64,000 bases of DNA. Origin: Phycisphaeraceae bacterium (GTDB taxonomy: Bacteria; Planctomycetota; Phycisphaerae; Phycisphaerales; UBA1924). The stretch spans positions 620,001 through 684,000 of the forward strand of contig JACKHB010000002.1 in NCBI GenBank assembly GCA_020639195.1. Direction: 5' to 3'. Under the pieces are notes generated by a model. It saw only the letters and a program-made list of their open reading frames with translations. It ran no database searches and was not told the origin of the DNA. Positions 26,724 to 36,427 of the stretch are shown in pieces. Numbering within the stretch: position 1 is the first letter of the stretch; the number at the start of each line of letters is the position of its first letter. Made by a program: the position numbers and the translations under genes.

Positions 26724-26990
26724 GTGTTCACTCCACGACAATCGTGCCCAGCAATGCCCGGAGCCGCGCCCGGACAACCCCCGCGAACCCCCAACGGAGC
26801 ACTGTCGGCGACCGCCATGCCGACGATCGCGGTCCCTGAAAGGGCTTCGGACGGCGCATCGTAGCGGATCCACCGCCCCGCATGCAATCGGCAAGTTCCC
26901 CAATCGCCGGAGCGGTCGGCGGTCGATGACCTAGGCTCCTTCCATCCATGACGCAATCATCCGAACAGAATATGGACGTGAGCGCACCTT

Positions 26991-29003
26991 ATGCCTCGTG
27001 ACATCCCGGTCGGCAACGGCGAACTCCTGGTCACCTTCGACCACCTGTACCGGGTGCGGGACATCTATTACCCGCACGTCGGCCTGACAAACCATACCGC
27101 CGGGCACATCCAGCGCTTCGGCGTCTGGGCCGACGGCACGTTCGCGTGGATCGAGCACCCCTCCTGGCGCCGCGAGTTGCGGTACCGCAGCGACACGCTG
27201 GTGACCGACGTGCGACTGGTGAACTCCGATCTGGGCGTCGAGCTGATCTGCGCCGACGCGGTGGACTACGACTCGCCGGTATACATGCGCCGGGTGATCG
27301 TCCGCGATCTGGTGGGCAAGCCCCGCGATGTCCGCCTGTTCTTCCACCTCGATCTGTCGGTCAACGGGACCGCCGTGGGCGACACCGCCAACTATGACCC
27401 CTCCACATCGGGCGTGGTGATCTACAAAGAGGCCAGCTACTTCCTGTTCAACGCGTGCGACCAGCACAAGTGCGGCATCGACCACTGGGCCATCGGCACC
27501 AAGCGGGTCGGCGGGGCCGAGGGCACCTGGCGCGACGCCGAGGACGGGCAGTTGGGGCGCAACGCCATCACCCAGGGGTCGGTGGACGCCACGGTCGGCT
27601 GCGATCTGAAGGTGCCCGCCGGGGGCCAGGCCTGTGTGCACACGTGGATCGCCTGTGGACAGAGCCATGACGACGTGCGCACGCTCAACGAGCGGATCCA
27701 CGATCGGGGCCCCGAACGGATGCTCGCCCAGACCGAGGCGTACTGGCGGCTGTGGTGCCGGAAGGAACGGCGCGATACGGCCTGCCTTCCCGAGCCCGTG
27801 AGCGATCTGTTCTACCGCAGCCAGCTGATCGTCAGATCGCAGATCGACGCCGGGGGGGCCATCGTCGCGGCCAACGACTCGGACATCACGCACTTCGCGG
27901 GCGACCACTACTCGTACTGCTGGATGCGCGATGGAGCGCTGGTCGCGTCGGCGCTCATCGAGACCGGCCAGAGCGAGCTGTCGCGCTCGTTCTTCCGCTT
28001 CGCGGGCCAGTGCATCGGAGACAAGGGCTATTTCCTGCACAAGTACACCACCACGGGGCACCTGGCCAGCTCGTGGCACCCGTGGATGATCGACGGCCAG
28101 CGGGTGCTTCCGATCCAGCAGGACGAGACCGCGCTGGTGCTGTGGGCGCTGCGCAAGCACTTCGAGGCGTTCCGCGACGTCGAGTTCATCAAGCCGCTGT
28201 ACCGCGGCCTGGTGACGCGCCCGGCGGACTGGCTGCTTGAGTATCGCGACCACAACGGCCTGCCCCGACCGAGCTGGGATCTCTGGGAGGAGCGCCGGGG
28301 CGTGCACACCTGGACGTGCGCCGCGACGGTGGGCGCGCTGCGGAGCGCCGCGGCGTTCGCGACCGACTTCGGCGAGCCCGACCGGGCCGCGGCGTATCTC
28401 GAGGGCGCCGAGCGCATGAAGGGCGCCATCCGCCGCCATCTGTGGCACAAGGAACTCAAGCGGTTCGCCCGCCTGGCCCAGCCGCTGGAGGACGGCACGT
28501 ATCGCCTGGACATGACGCACGACTCGGCCAACGCCGCGCTGTTCATGTTCGATGCGTTCGAGCCGAGCGACGAGCGGGTGATGGCGGAGATGCGGGCGCT
28601 GATGGAGCGCCTGTGGATCAAGACCGACGTGGGCGGCTGCGCGCGGTACGAGCGGGACTACTACCACCAGATCGAGCGGGACAACATCGAGCGCGTGCCG
28701 GGCAACCCGTGGGTGATCTGCACCCTCTGGCAGGCCCAGCACCTGATCGCCACGGCTCGGAATCCCGAGGATCTTCGCCGGGCCCTGCCGATGCTGGAAT
28801 GGACGGTGGCCCGGGCCGGCCCCAGCGGCGTGCTCGCAGAGCAGTTCCACCCGCACACGGGCGACCCGGTCAGCGTGAGCCCGCTGACGTGGAGCCACTC
28901 GACGTTCGTGAGCACCTGCGCGCAGTACATGGCGCGCCACGCGGCGCTCATGGGCGAGCGTCAGGCGCGGCTCAAGTCCGCGCCGCGCGATGCGGAGGTG
29001 TAG
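26991..29003 (+). CDS. Glycoside hydrolase family 15 protein (glucoamylase/trehalase-like)
   Basis: The 670-residue product has an N-terminal beta-sandwich domain (about residues 1-260) and an (alpha/alpha)6 catalytic barrel. The barrel has DHYSYCWMRDGALVASALIE, PSWDLWEERRGVHTWTCA with the likely general acid Glu near 433, and a C-terminal VLAEQFHPHTGDPVSVSPLT with the likely general base Glu near 617. No signal peptide is seen, so it acts in the cytoplasm, probably on glucans, glucosylglycerol-type compounds or trehalose. Monocistronic. Confidence 0.9.
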   Translation: MPRDIPVGNGELLVTFDHLYRVRDIYYPHVGLTNHTAGHIQRFGVWADGTFAWIEHPSWRRELRYRSDTLVTDVRLVNSDLGVELICADAVDYDSPVYMRRVIVRDLVGKPRDVRLFFHLDLSVNGTAVGDTANYDPSTSGVVIYKEASYFLFNACDQHKCGIDHWAIGTKRVGGAEGTWRDAEDGQLGRNAITQGSVDATVGCDLKVPAGGQACVHTWIACGQSHDDVRTLNERIHDRGPERMLAQTEAYWRLWCRKERRDTACLPEPVSDLFYRSQLIVRSQIDAGGAIVAANDSDITHFAGDHYSYCWMRDGALVASALIETGQSELSRSFFRFAGQCIGDKGYFLHKYTTTGHLASSWHPWMIDGQRVLPIQQDETALVLWALRKHFEAFRDVEFIKPLYRGLVTRPADWLLEYRDHNGLPRPSWDLWEERRGVHTWTCAATVGALRSAAAFATDFGEPDRAAAYLEGAERMKGAIRRHLWHKELKRFARLAQPLEDGTYRLDMTHDSANAALFMFDAFEPSDERVMAEMRALMERLWIKTDVGGCARYERDYYHQIERDNIERVPGNPWVICTLWQAQHLIATARNPEDLRRALPMLEWTVARAGPSGVLAEQFHPHTGDPVSVSPLTWSHSTFVSTCAQYMARHAALMGERQARLKSAPRDAEV

Positions 29004-29015
29004 GGCACGACCGCA

Positions 29016-29753
29016 TCAGAAGCAGAACGGATCCTCGACGATCGGGCGACGGCGCTGACCATCGGGCGGGGGGGTCGCCTCGGCACGCACGCACGCGTCG
29101 ATGAGCGCATCGTGGAGCCCGAGGTCATCTGGGTGGACCTCCAGGGCGTCCACCAGGTCCTCGACCTGCCACGCGGCGGGGTCCGTCGGGCGGAGTCGCG
29201 CGATCGCGGCCCGACCGATCGCCCCCAGGGCCCCTTCGAACCACTCCACGCCGGGAAGTCCGTCCGCGACATCCCCGGTGGGTGAGCCGGCCTGCGGACG
29301 CACCCCCGGCGGCGGATCCACCTGGGCCCGCAGCGTGCTCGACTGGCCAACCGCAACGACGGGCCAGAGCCCCTTGCTGGTCATCGGCTCGCGGGCGACG
29401 ACGATCGCCGCGATGGCGCGTGAGTGGAGCATGTCGCGCAGGCTGCGTGCGTCGGCTCCGATCATGGGCGGCTGGACGAGATAGCACCCCGGTTGGGTCA
29501 GTTCGGTCCGCGCCATGCGGACGCGGACCAGCGTGACGGTGCCAGACTCCAGGGCCGTGGCGCGCCACGCCGCTCGGGCCGTGCGCAGCACCTCGCCAGC
29601 CCGGGCCATGCGCAGGTAGTCCGGCAGGGAATGGGCCAGTTGCAGGGCGCGGGCCGCGAGACGCTCGACCTCGAAGGGTTGCGCCGCGGGGTCCTCGCCC
29701 TTGGCGCGGGCGACGAGATCATCGATCTGTTTGAGGATCTCCGCGCGCGGCAT
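29016..29753 (-). CDS. Protein of unknown function, last gene of the purM operon
   Basis: The 245-residue protein has no signal peptide and no recognised domain. The N-terminal half is helical (MPRAEILKQIDDLVARAKGE, RLAARALQLAHSLPDYLRMA). The middle is beta-rich (TVTLVRVRMARTELTQPGCY) and the C-terminus ends DPFCF. It follows the gene at 29764-30390 by ten bases. The function is unknown. Confidence 0.6.
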   Translation of the reverse strand: MPRAEILKQIDDLVARAKGEDPAAQPFEVERLAARALQLAHSLPDYLRMARAGEVLRTARAAWRATALESGTVTLVRVRMARTELTQPGCYLVQPPMIGADARSLRDMLHSRAIAAIVVAREPMTSKGLWPVVAVGQSSTLRAQVDPPPGVRPQAGSPTGDVADGLPGVEWFEGALGAIGRAAIARLRPTDPAAWQVEDLVDALEVHPDDLGLHDALIDACVRAEATPPPDGQRRRPIVEDPFCF

Positions 29754-29763
29754 CCGCTTATTC

Positions 29764-30390
29764 CTATGGGGCGGAGGCGTCGGGCCGCTTGGCGCGGTCT
29801 GCGATGGCGCGGAGGTGCGCGCCCCAGGCGTCGATCCTGGGCGGGAGATCGAACCGAAGGATGTCGCCGACGGTGGGCCACTCCTCGCCTTCCAGGGCGC
29901 GGTGGAGTTCCTGGAGGTTTCGCGCGAGGCCCGACACCTCGTCGAGGAGGGGAACCGGAGGGTCGCCGGCGCGGAGTGAGTCGAGCCGCAGGCCGATCAG
30001 CTCGCACCCGCTGGTGATGGCCGCGACCACGCTCTGCCAGATCTCGATGGCGGGTTCGATGCTCGACCTGGCGGCGTCGAGCCGTCCTTCGAGCACGGCC
30101 TCGCCGGCCGCGGCCTGGTGCGTGCGGGCGTCCTCGAGCGCGGCGACGGCGTCCAGCATGGTCTGCGCGATCATCTCGTGGGGATCGGCCGAGACGAAGG
30201 CGAGTTCGGTCCCTGAGACGACCTCCTCGGGCGGGTCCTCCAGCCAGTCCTCATCGATCGCGATGCCGTCGAGCGTGACCTCGACGATGACGCGACCGTT
30301 CTGGCCGGCGCGCGCGACGGCCTCGTCGAAGCTGTCCCTTAGCGTGGGGCCCGCGGGAGTGATGGCGACGCCGTCCAGGGTGGTCTGCAT
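29764..30390 (-). CDS. Protein of unknown function
   Basis: The 208-residue product begins MQTTLDGVAITPAGPTLRDS. It has a beta-rich N-terminus (GRVIVEVTLDGIAIDEDWLE) and a long helical region (EMIAQTMLDAVAALEDARTH), with no signal peptide. No domain is recognised. The ATG at 30390 is preferred over a longer basic reading to 30975. It lies in the same run as 30429-31034 and 29016-29753. The helical part is reminiscent of small export chaperones, but this is not supportable further. Confidence 0.65.
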   Translation of the reverse strand: MQTTLDGVAITPAGPTLRDSFDEAVARAGQNGRVIVEVTLDGIAIDEDWLEDPPEEVVSGTELAFVSADPHEMIAQTMLDAVAALEDARTHQAAAGEAVLEGRLDAARSSIEPAIEIWQSVVAAITSGCELIGLRLDSLRAGDPPVPLLDEVSGLARNLQELHRALEGEEWPTVGDILRFDLPPRIDAWGAHLRAIADRAKRPDASAP

Positions 30391-30428
30391 GGCACAGTGT
30401 GTCTTGCCGGAGCGCCCGACGCAAGCGC

Positions 30429-31034
30429 TTACCCTGCGGCGGCGCGGTCGCGGCGCTGCTGCTTGCGGATCAGCCGCAGGTTCCTCGCGTAGATCACGAC
30501 GCCGGTGGACTGGCCCAGCACGCCGATAACATCGCGCCGCCAGACGAAGTAGGCGAACAGCAGCGTGGCCCCGACGAGGGCCATGTACCAGTACAGGTCG
30601 GGCACCACGGACTTTCGCGCCCGCTCGGAGACGAACCACTGCACGAACGTCCGTCCCGCGAACACGATCTGCCCCGTCAGGCCCAGGGCGATCCAGAACA
30701 GGCTGGTCCAGCCGGTGATGTTGAGCACGCGAAACAGCGAGTTCTGGCCCTGCACCAGCACCCGATCGGCGACCTCCCGGCCGTAGAGCTCGCGCAGGCG
30801 CTGCTCGCCAAAGACCTCCGACGCGTGCCCGTCGCGCATCAGCACGCGGAAGGTCATCTCGCCGCTCTCGTCGCGCACGCGCTCGATGACGCCCTTGGTC
30901 TGGGCGATGCGGAGTTCGAAGAGCGTGGCGCCCGGGCGGAGCGCCGCGTCGCCCAGCGGGCTCGGTCGGCTCCACACGAGGTAGACCCCCAGGAACAGCA
31001 GGCCGATCATCGCCAGCACCGGTCCGGGCTTCAC
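30429..31034 (-). CDS. LAB_N-domain membrane protein (lipid A biosynthesis N-terminal domain)
   Basis: The 201-residue membrane protein starts at a GTG at 31034 that overlaps the stop of the glycosyltransferase gene (GTGA). An N-terminal helix (VLAMIGLLFLGVYLVW) is followed by a domain with the LAB_N pattern: QIVFAGRTFVQWFVSERARK and then VVPDLYWYMALVGATLLFAY. LAB_N proteins commonly accompany polyprenyl-phosphate glycosyltransferases and may carry or flip a lipid-linked sugar. The neighbour fits this. Confidence 0.85.
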   Translation of the reverse strand: MKPGPVLAMIGLLFLGVYLVWSRPSPLGDAALRPGATLFELRIAQTKGVIERVRDESGEMTFRVLMRDGHASEVFGEQRLRELYGREVADRVLVQGQNSLFRVLNITGWTSLFWIALGLTGQIVFAGRTFVQWFVSERARKSVVPDLYWYMALVGATLLFAYFVWRRDVIGVLGQSTGVVIYARNLRLIRKQQRRDRAAAG

Positions 31035-31798
31035 GCGATCTCCTCGCAATCCACCGGGCGGCGGCGCTTGCCCATCCAGCGCACGCCGAAGCAGTCCACC
31101 AGCCCCGGGATGGCGCGCTGGAGAATGCCCATGCCGTACTTGGTGGTTCCGGCGGCGCGGGGGCGGTGGTGCACCGGCATCTCCACCACGTCGTAGCCCA
31201 TCTGGCGCGCGGTCACGGGAATGAACCGGTGGGCTCCCTTGAGTTCCAGCGGCAGGCGCAGCGCGATCTCACGGCGCATGACGCGCAGGGAGCAGCCCGT
31301 GTCTCGGATCGAGTCGCCCAGGATCATCCGCCGGAACAGCCGGCCCACACGAGAGCCGACGCGACGCACCAGCCCATCGCGCCGGGCGCGAGAGCGATCG
31401 CCCTGCACCATGTCCGCGTCCCGCTCGCGCATGAGTTCGAGCATTGCCGGGATGTCCGCGGGATCGTTCTGCAGATCGGCGTCCAGCGAGGCCACGAGCG
31501 CGCCCCTCGCGGCGCGGAATCCCGCGTGGAACGCGGCGGACTGGCCCCCGCCACGACCCTCGGGTGTCCTGGTCATCCTGATGCAGCGCAGCCATGGGCT
31601 CGCGCCCATCGCCTCGCGGATTCGGGCCGGCGTCTGGTCGGTCGAACCGTCGTCCACGATGACCATCTCGAAGCGCAGACCCGTGGGCGAGAGAGCCGAC
31701 CCGACCTGGCGCACGAGTTGTTCGACGTTGTCCTGCTCATTGTGTGCAGGGGCCACCACGGTGAGATCGATGAGCTGGCTGTCGGATGCGCCGGACAT
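31031..31798 (-). CDS. Glycosyltransferase family 2, dolichyl/polyprenyl-phosphate type
   Basis: The 255-residue protein has the GT2 nucleotide-sugar motifs VVAPAHNEQDNVEQLV, IVDDGSTDQTP and LDADLQNDPADIP (a DxD-like metal site). It lacks C-terminal membrane helices, which the LAB_N gene may supply. It would transfer a sugar to a lipid phosphate or surface polymer. The operon continues with the LAB_N gene through a four-base overlap. The start at 31798 is the first Met that gives a full GT2 start. Confidence 0.9.
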   Translation of the reverse strand: MSGASDSQLIDLTVVAPAHNEQDNVEQLVRQVGSALSPTGLRFEMVIVDDGSTDQTPARIREAMGASPWLRCIRMTRTPEGRGGGQSAAFHAGFRAARGALVASLDADLQNDPADIPAMLELMRERDADMVQGDRSRARRDGLVRRVGSRVGRLFRRMILGDSIRDTGCSLRVMRREIALRLPLELKGAHRFIPVTARQMGYDVVEMPVHHRPRAAGTTKYGMGILQRAIPGLVDCFGVRWMGKRRRPVDCEEIA

Positions 31799-31833
31799 GG
31801 GGTGCAAGATAGCCCTCTGGCGTCGGCGAAGGG

Positions 31834-32952
31834 TCAGGTCAGGCGAACCCGCCCCTTGCCGCGGGCGATCCGGCCGAGGCGGAACACGCGCTCTCCGGCG
31901 CGCTCGAGCCGCCTGCTGATCGCGTCGGCAAAGGTTGGGCGGACGACCAGGCAGTAGCCCACGCCCATGTTGAAGACCCGATCCATCTCCTCTGGATCGA
32001 CTCGCCCGTGGCGGCGCAGGAACTCGAACACGGGCGGCGCCTCCCACGCCGACCGGCGGAGCACGGCGTCGCACTCGGGGCCGATGGATCGCGCGAGATT
32101 CCCCGCGAGGCCGCCGCCGGTGATGTGGGCCATGCCCGTCACCACGCTCTTGACGCGATACGTCCGCAACACCCGCCCGACCGATCGCGTGTAGATCCGG
32201 GTAGGCGTCAGCAAGACCTCACCGAGCGTCCGGCTCGGATCGAGGTCGGCATAGACACGCCCCAGGTCGAGCTTCGCGTGCGAGACGATCCGGCGGACGA
32301 GCGAGAAGCCGTTGCTGTGCACGCCGCTGGAGGCCAGCCCGAGCACCACGTCTCCCGGGCTCACGCGTTCGGCGTTGACCGCCCGGCGCAGTTCGACGAC
32401 ACCCACGGCAAATCCGGCCAGGTCGTAGTCGCCGAGCGCGTAGACATCGGGCATTTCCGCGGTCTCGCCCCCCAGGAGCGCACAGCCGGCCTGCTCGCAC
32501 CCGTCGGCCACGCCCTTGACGATTCGCTCGATGACTTCGGGATCCACCCGATGCACCCCGATGTAGTCCAGGAAGATGAGCGGTTCAGCTCCTTGGACGA
32601 GCATGTCGTTGACGCTCATTGCGACGAGGTCTATGCCGACCGTGTCGTGGATGCCCAGCTGGGCCGCGAGCTTTACCTTCGTTCCCACCCCATCGGTGCA
32701 GGCGACAAGCACCGGATCGCGGTAGTTTTTCTTGAACAGGTGCTCGTTGAAGTCCAGCCGGAAGAGGCCGGCGAACCCGCCGGGATTGGCGATCACCCTC
32801 GGCCCGTGCGTCCGGCGCAGGTGGGAGAGGATCAGGTCGGCGGCGCGGTCGCCCGCGTCGATGTCGACGCCGGCTTCGGCATAGGACAGCCCGCGGTCTT
32901 CGGAACGCTTGGCTTTGGCGGGCATCTGGGCGAAGGATACGCGTTGGTGCAT
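31834..32952 (-). CDS. purM: Phosphoribosylformylglycinamidine cyclo-ligase (AIR synthetase)
   Basis: The 372-residue product shows PurM motifs: LSYAEAGVDIDAGDRAADLI, ACTDGVGTKVKLAAQLG, VGIDLVAMSVNDMLVQGAEP and GGETAEMPDVYALGDYDLAG. It performs the fifth step of purine synthesis, closing the imidazole ring. It is not SelD, its structural homologue: the SelD N-terminal Cys/Sec motif is absent. It leads the operon with the glycosyltransferase and diverges from metK. ATG 32952 or 32925 could be the start. Confidence 0.95.
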   Translation of the reverse strand: MHQRVSFAQMPAKAKRSEDRGLSYAEAGVDIDAGDRAADLILSHLRRTHGPRVIANPGGFAGLFRLDFNEHLFKKNYRDPVLVACTDGVGTKVKLAAQLGIHDTVGIDLVAMSVNDMLVQGAEPLIFLDYIGVHRVDPEVIERIVKGVADGCEQAGCALLGGETAEMPDVYALGDYDLAGFAVGVVELRRAVNAERVSPGDVVLGLASSGVHSNGFSLVRRIVSHAKLDLGRVYADLDPSRTLGEVLLTPTRIYTRSVGRVLRTYRVKSVVTGMAHITGGGLAGNLARSIGPECDAVLRRSAWEAPPVFEFLRRHGRVDPEEMDRVFNMGVGYCLVVRPTFADAISRRLERAGERVFRLGRIARGKGRVRLT

Positions 32953-33010
32953 GGCGGACCCGACCACCATCGCATACAGTGCGGTCGTTTCATCGTTTTA
33001 TGCGGATAAA

Positions 33011-33024
33011 CGGGCGAAGGCCCG
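33011..33024 (+). promoter_or_regulatory. Short hairpin in metK leader
   Basis: CGGGC-GAAG-GCCCG forms a five-pair stem with a four-base loop, 18 bases before the metK ATG. It may affect translation. It does not match any SAM-riboswitch consensus I know, so no riboswitch call is made. Confidence 0.35.
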
Positions 33025-33042
33025 GCGGGAGTGGCTTGAATC

Positions 33043-34212
33043 ATGGCCAAGGGTCAACTGTTCACCTCCGAATCGGTCTCCATGGGTCACCCGGACAAGG
33101 TCTCGGACCAGATCTCCGACGCCATCCTCGATGCGATGCTCGCGCAGGATGAGTCCTCGCGCGTCGCCGTGGAGACGATGGTGGCGACGGGCATGGCCAT
33201 CGTCGCGGGAGAGGTCACGACCAAGGCGTATGTCGAGATTCCCGAGGTGGTTCGCGAGACCATTCGCGAGATCGGCTACGTGGAGCCGGGGCTGCATTTC
33301 GCGGCGGACTCGTGCGCGGTGATGGTCTGCATCAACCGCCAGAGCCCTGATATTGCCATCGGCGTTGACCGCGAGGGGGCGGGCGACCAGGGCATGATGT
33401 TCGGCTACGCATGTGACGAGACGCCCGAACTCATGCCGCTGCCGATCCAGATGGCCCATCGGTTGGTGGAACGCCAGGCCCAGGCCCGGTGTGACGGCAC
33501 CATCACGGGACTCCGGCCCGACGCCAAGAGTCAGGTGACCGTCGAGTACGGCTCGGATCGCAAGCCCAGCCGCGTGGACGCCGTCGTGCTTTCGACGCAG
33601 CACGCTGGCATGTGGAACGAGCGGCAAGCCGACCTCAAGCGCGAGGTTGTCGAGCACATCATCCGGCCCGTGCTGGGCGAGTGGTGGAACGATCGAATCA
33701 CTGTGCACGTGAATCCGACAGGTCGGTTCGAGATCGGCGGGCCGCATGGCGACACCGGCCTGACCGGACGGAAGATCATCGTGGACACATATGGCGGGCG
33801 AGGACGGCACGGCGGAGGCGCGTTCTCGGGGAAGGACCCGACGAAAGTCGATCGCTCCGCGGCGTACATGGCCCGTTACATCGCCAAGAACGTGGTGGCC
33901 GCCGGCCTCGCGACCGAGTGCGAAGTGCAACTCAGCTACGCGATCGGGATCGCCGAGCCCGTGAGCGTACACGTGAACTGCTTCGGAACCGAGCGGGCGG
34001 ATCCCTCGGCGATCGAGAGCGCGATCCGGAGCGCATTCCCGCTGACCCCCAGGGGGATCATCGAGGCGCTCGGGCTACGCCGGCCGATCTATCGACCGAC
34101 GGCTCGGCACGGACACTTTGGACGCGAGCCGTTTGAGCGCGACGGCAGCCAGTACTTTGCGTGGGAACGAACCGACAAGGCCGATGCCCTGCGGACCGCC
34201 GCGAAGGTGTGA
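33043..34212 (+). CDS. metK: S-adenosylmethionine synthetase
   Basis: The 389-residue product has MetK motifs: FTSESVSMGHPDKVSDQISD at the start, GAGDQGMMFGYACDETPELM in the middle and GGGAFSGKDPTKVDRSAAYM near residue 265. It makes S-adenosylmethionine from methionine and ATP. It diverges from purM across about 90 bases, with a short leader. Confidence 0.97.
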   Translation: MAKGQLFTSESVSMGHPDKVSDQISDAILDAMLAQDESSRVAVETMVATGMAIVAGEVTTKAYVEIPEVVRETIREIGYVEPGLHFAADSCAVMVCINRQSPDIAIGVDREGAGDQGMMFGYACDETPELMPLPIQMAHRLVERQAQARCDGTITGLRPDAKSQVTVEYGSDRKPSRVDAVVLSTQHAGMWNERQADLKREVVEHIIRPVLGEWWNDRITVHVNPTGRFEIGGPHGDTGLTGRKIIVDTYGGRGRHGGGAFSGKDPTKVDRSAAYMARYIAKNVVAAGLATECEVQLSYAIGIAEPVSVHVNCFGTERADPSAIESAIRSAFPLTPRGIIEALGLRRPIYRPTARHGHFGREPFERDGSQYFAWERTDKADALRTAAKV

Positions 34213-34290
34213 ATCGGAACGCCGTGCCGGTTCGCCACCGCCCGGCGCGGCGTCGTGAAGCTAAATGTCGATGTCGCTGGACGCGTGCGC

Positions 34291-36135
34291 TCAGCCGCAG
34301 GCGCTCACGAACTCGTCGAGAAAGTAGAAGAAGTCGTGAAGGTCGATGACGCCGTCGGGCAGGCCGTAGGCTGGGTCGCCGGGCATGGACGAGCCTGTCA
34401 GGTCGGCCGCGTCGCGGTTTCCGGCGACGAACTGATCGAGCAGATACATGAAGTCAACCACACCCACAGAGCCGTCACCGATGCCATAGTCGGGGCTATT
34501 GGGATCGGATGACCCGGTCAGATCGGCGACGCAGGCATGGATCGTCAGCGTCTGATTTGCGGCGACGTTCCGAATACGCGTCTGCTTGCCTGACGTCCAG
34601 GTGATCAGCAGCTCATCCACGACTGTCGCGTCGCGCAGCCCAAAGTGCGCAGAGAGTTCACTCTGGCTGAGGAAGTGCGATCCCCCCAGCAGCTGCCGGA
34701 ACTGGACGCCGATCGACGAGGTGGCCCTGATCTGCGTGTGATACCCGTCCGGGGCGAGCCGCCGATCGGAGTTGGTATCGAAGAACAGCCGAAGCCAGTT
34801 GGTGTTCGGCCCCGACAGGTCGTTTCGGAAGTACGAGTTTGGCCCGCGATCGATGAAGATCATCACCTCCTGATCGCCGTCACCATCGGCGTCGAAGTTG
34901 AGCATGCCCTTTCCGCGAGCTGTGTGGATCAGCCCGATATCGGGCGCCACATCGGTGAACGTGAGATCGCCGTTGTTGCGGAAGAGTCGCGTCGGATCTT
35001 GGCTCCAGAGGCCGTCGAGGAACCAACCGTTGGTGGAGCAGATGTCCTCCCAGCCATCGTGGTCAAAGTCGATCGCGACCGTGCCCCAACCCCACCCCCC
35101 GTCGTCCACTCCCGCCGCTTCGGAGATTTCGACGAACGCCCCGGTTCCGTCGTTCACGTAGAGCTTGTTTCCGTCGCCGGGAACGCCCTTGGATGCCGGC
35201 CCGAAGATGCTGGTGACATACCAGTCCAGGTCCTGGTCGTTGTCAAAGTCTCCCACGCACGTGCCCATGCCGTTGCCGTCGAGGCCCGCGCCCGACGCGG
35301 TCGTTGCCTCGGTGAATGTCCCGTCTCTGTTGTTGATGAAGTACTTGCTGGTCGCGAAGTCCGCGGCGATCAGCAGCTCGGGGTATCGGTCGCCATTCAT
35401 GTCGGCGAACAGGGGGCTGAATCCCCAGACGTGGGGGGCAGCGAAGTCGAATTGCCCACCCGCACCCGACAGACACACCGCATCGGTGACCTCGGTGAAG
35501 TGTGTTCCGTCGTTGCGAAACAGGACGTTTGCCGGTTCTTCGCCGTCAATCCAGCCAGCCACAAACAGGTCTAAATCGCCGTCGAGGTCGTAATCGCCGA
35601 ACGCGGGGCTCCAACCGTTGTAGTCGTTGATCGCTGTCGTGCTTACGCCCATCTGCACAGCGACGTCGGTGAACGTGCCGTCACCGTTGTTGTGGTACAG
35701 CACATGGTGTCCCGGCAGCGCGTCGTCGGGATCGTTGTCCGGCCCACCGCTGGTAATGAACGCATCAAGCCACCCGTCGCGGTCGAAGTCGCCGACGGCG
35801 ATGCCCTGTCCCGAATGGCGTACCGCTACACCCCACGCCTCGGCCTCGTCGACGAAATGCCCCGTGCCATCATTGATGAACAATCGATCCGGGTACTGCG
35901 CGCCTGACAGCACGAAGATGTCCTGATCACCATCCCGGTCGAAGTCCGCCGCGGCTCCCCCCCCGGACATCAGAGCGAGCATCAGGATCGCCCCGTGGTC
36001 CTGGACATTGCGAACTCCTGCGGCGTCCGTCTGATCCGAGAATGACATCGTCTGGCCGAGAACCAGCGAACTAGTGCTCGCGCACGCAACAACAACGACC
36101 GCGGCTCTGCCGCACCCGCGCCGATCGACTTGCAT
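34291..36135 (-). CDS. CRTAC1/ASPIC-UnbV FG-GAP repeat protein with dockerin-like tail (paralogue 1)
   Basis: The 614-residue secreted protein has a signal peptide (RAAVVVVACASTSSLVLGQ). About seven FG-GAP/VCBS beta-propeller blades follow, with motifs such as GDFDRDGWLDAFITSGGPDN and FGDYDLDGDLDLFVAGW. An ASPIC/UnbV-type module (GSHFLSQSELSAHFGLRDA) comes next, then two dockerin-like repeats near the C-terminus (ADLTGSSMPGDPAYGLPDGV) ending EFVSACG. Calcium-binding propellers are expected at the surface. It is the leftmost of three tandem paralogues. Confidence 0.9.
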   Translation of the reverse strand: MQVDRRGCGRAAVVVVACASTSSLVLGQTMSFSDQTDAAGVRNVQDHGAILMLALMSGGGAAADFDRDGDQDIFVLSGAQYPDRLFINDGTGHFVDEAEAWGVAVRHSGQGIAVGDFDRDGWLDAFITSGGPDNDPDDALPGHHVLYHNNGDGTFTDVAVQMGVSTTAINDYNGWSPAFGDYDLDGDLDLFVAGWIDGEEPANVLFRNDGTHFTEVTDAVCLSGAGGQFDFAAPHVWGFSPLFADMNGDRYPELLIAADFATSKYFINNRDGTFTEATTASGAGLDGNGMGTCVGDFDNDQDLDWYVTSIFGPASKGVPGDGNKLYVNDGTGAFVEISEAAGVDDGGWGWGTVAIDFDHDGWEDICSTNGWFLDGLWSQDPTRLFRNNGDLTFTDVAPDIGLIHTARGKGMLNFDADGDGDQEVMIFIDRGPNSYFRNDLSGPNTNWLRLFFDTNSDRRLAPDGYHTQIRATSSIGVQFRQLLGGSHFLSQSELSAHFGLRDATVVDELLITWTSGKQTRIRNVAANQTLTIHACVADLTGSSDPNSPDYGIGDGSVGVVDFMYLLDQFVAGNRDAADLTGSSMPGDPAYGLPDGVIDLHDFFYFLDEFVSACG

Positions 36136-36427
36136 GTGTCTTCGCTCCGCGTGCAATCCCGCAGGCTTCCGCCAACGGAGTTCGGTGGGCCGTGCCTCCG
36201 CCGGAACAACCGGCAACCCCCGAGGCATGTCCCATCAGCGCAATTTACCCAAATGAAGTTCGCAAGAAAAGCGATGAATTCAGACCGCCGCACCAAGAGC
36301 GGGCCCAGGTGATATGGTCTGCAGAGCCCGGGGGCAGAAAGGACTGAAACCGGAACGGCGGGCCGGTCCGCTCCCACCCGGCGCGGCGTCATGCGATCTG
36401 AGTGTCGATGCCGCGGGGCGCCTGCCC

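Noticed and set aside
31834..32952. SelD (selenophosphate synthetase) in this selenium-rich window
   Set aside because: The gene has PurM motifs and lacks the SelD N-terminal Cys/Sec-Gly-Cys motif. SelD must be elsewhere if present.
33000..33042. SAM riboswitch upstream of metK
   Set aside because: Only a five-pair hairpin is visible. It does not match SAM-I, SAM-II or SAM/SAH consensus patterns, and the leader is short.
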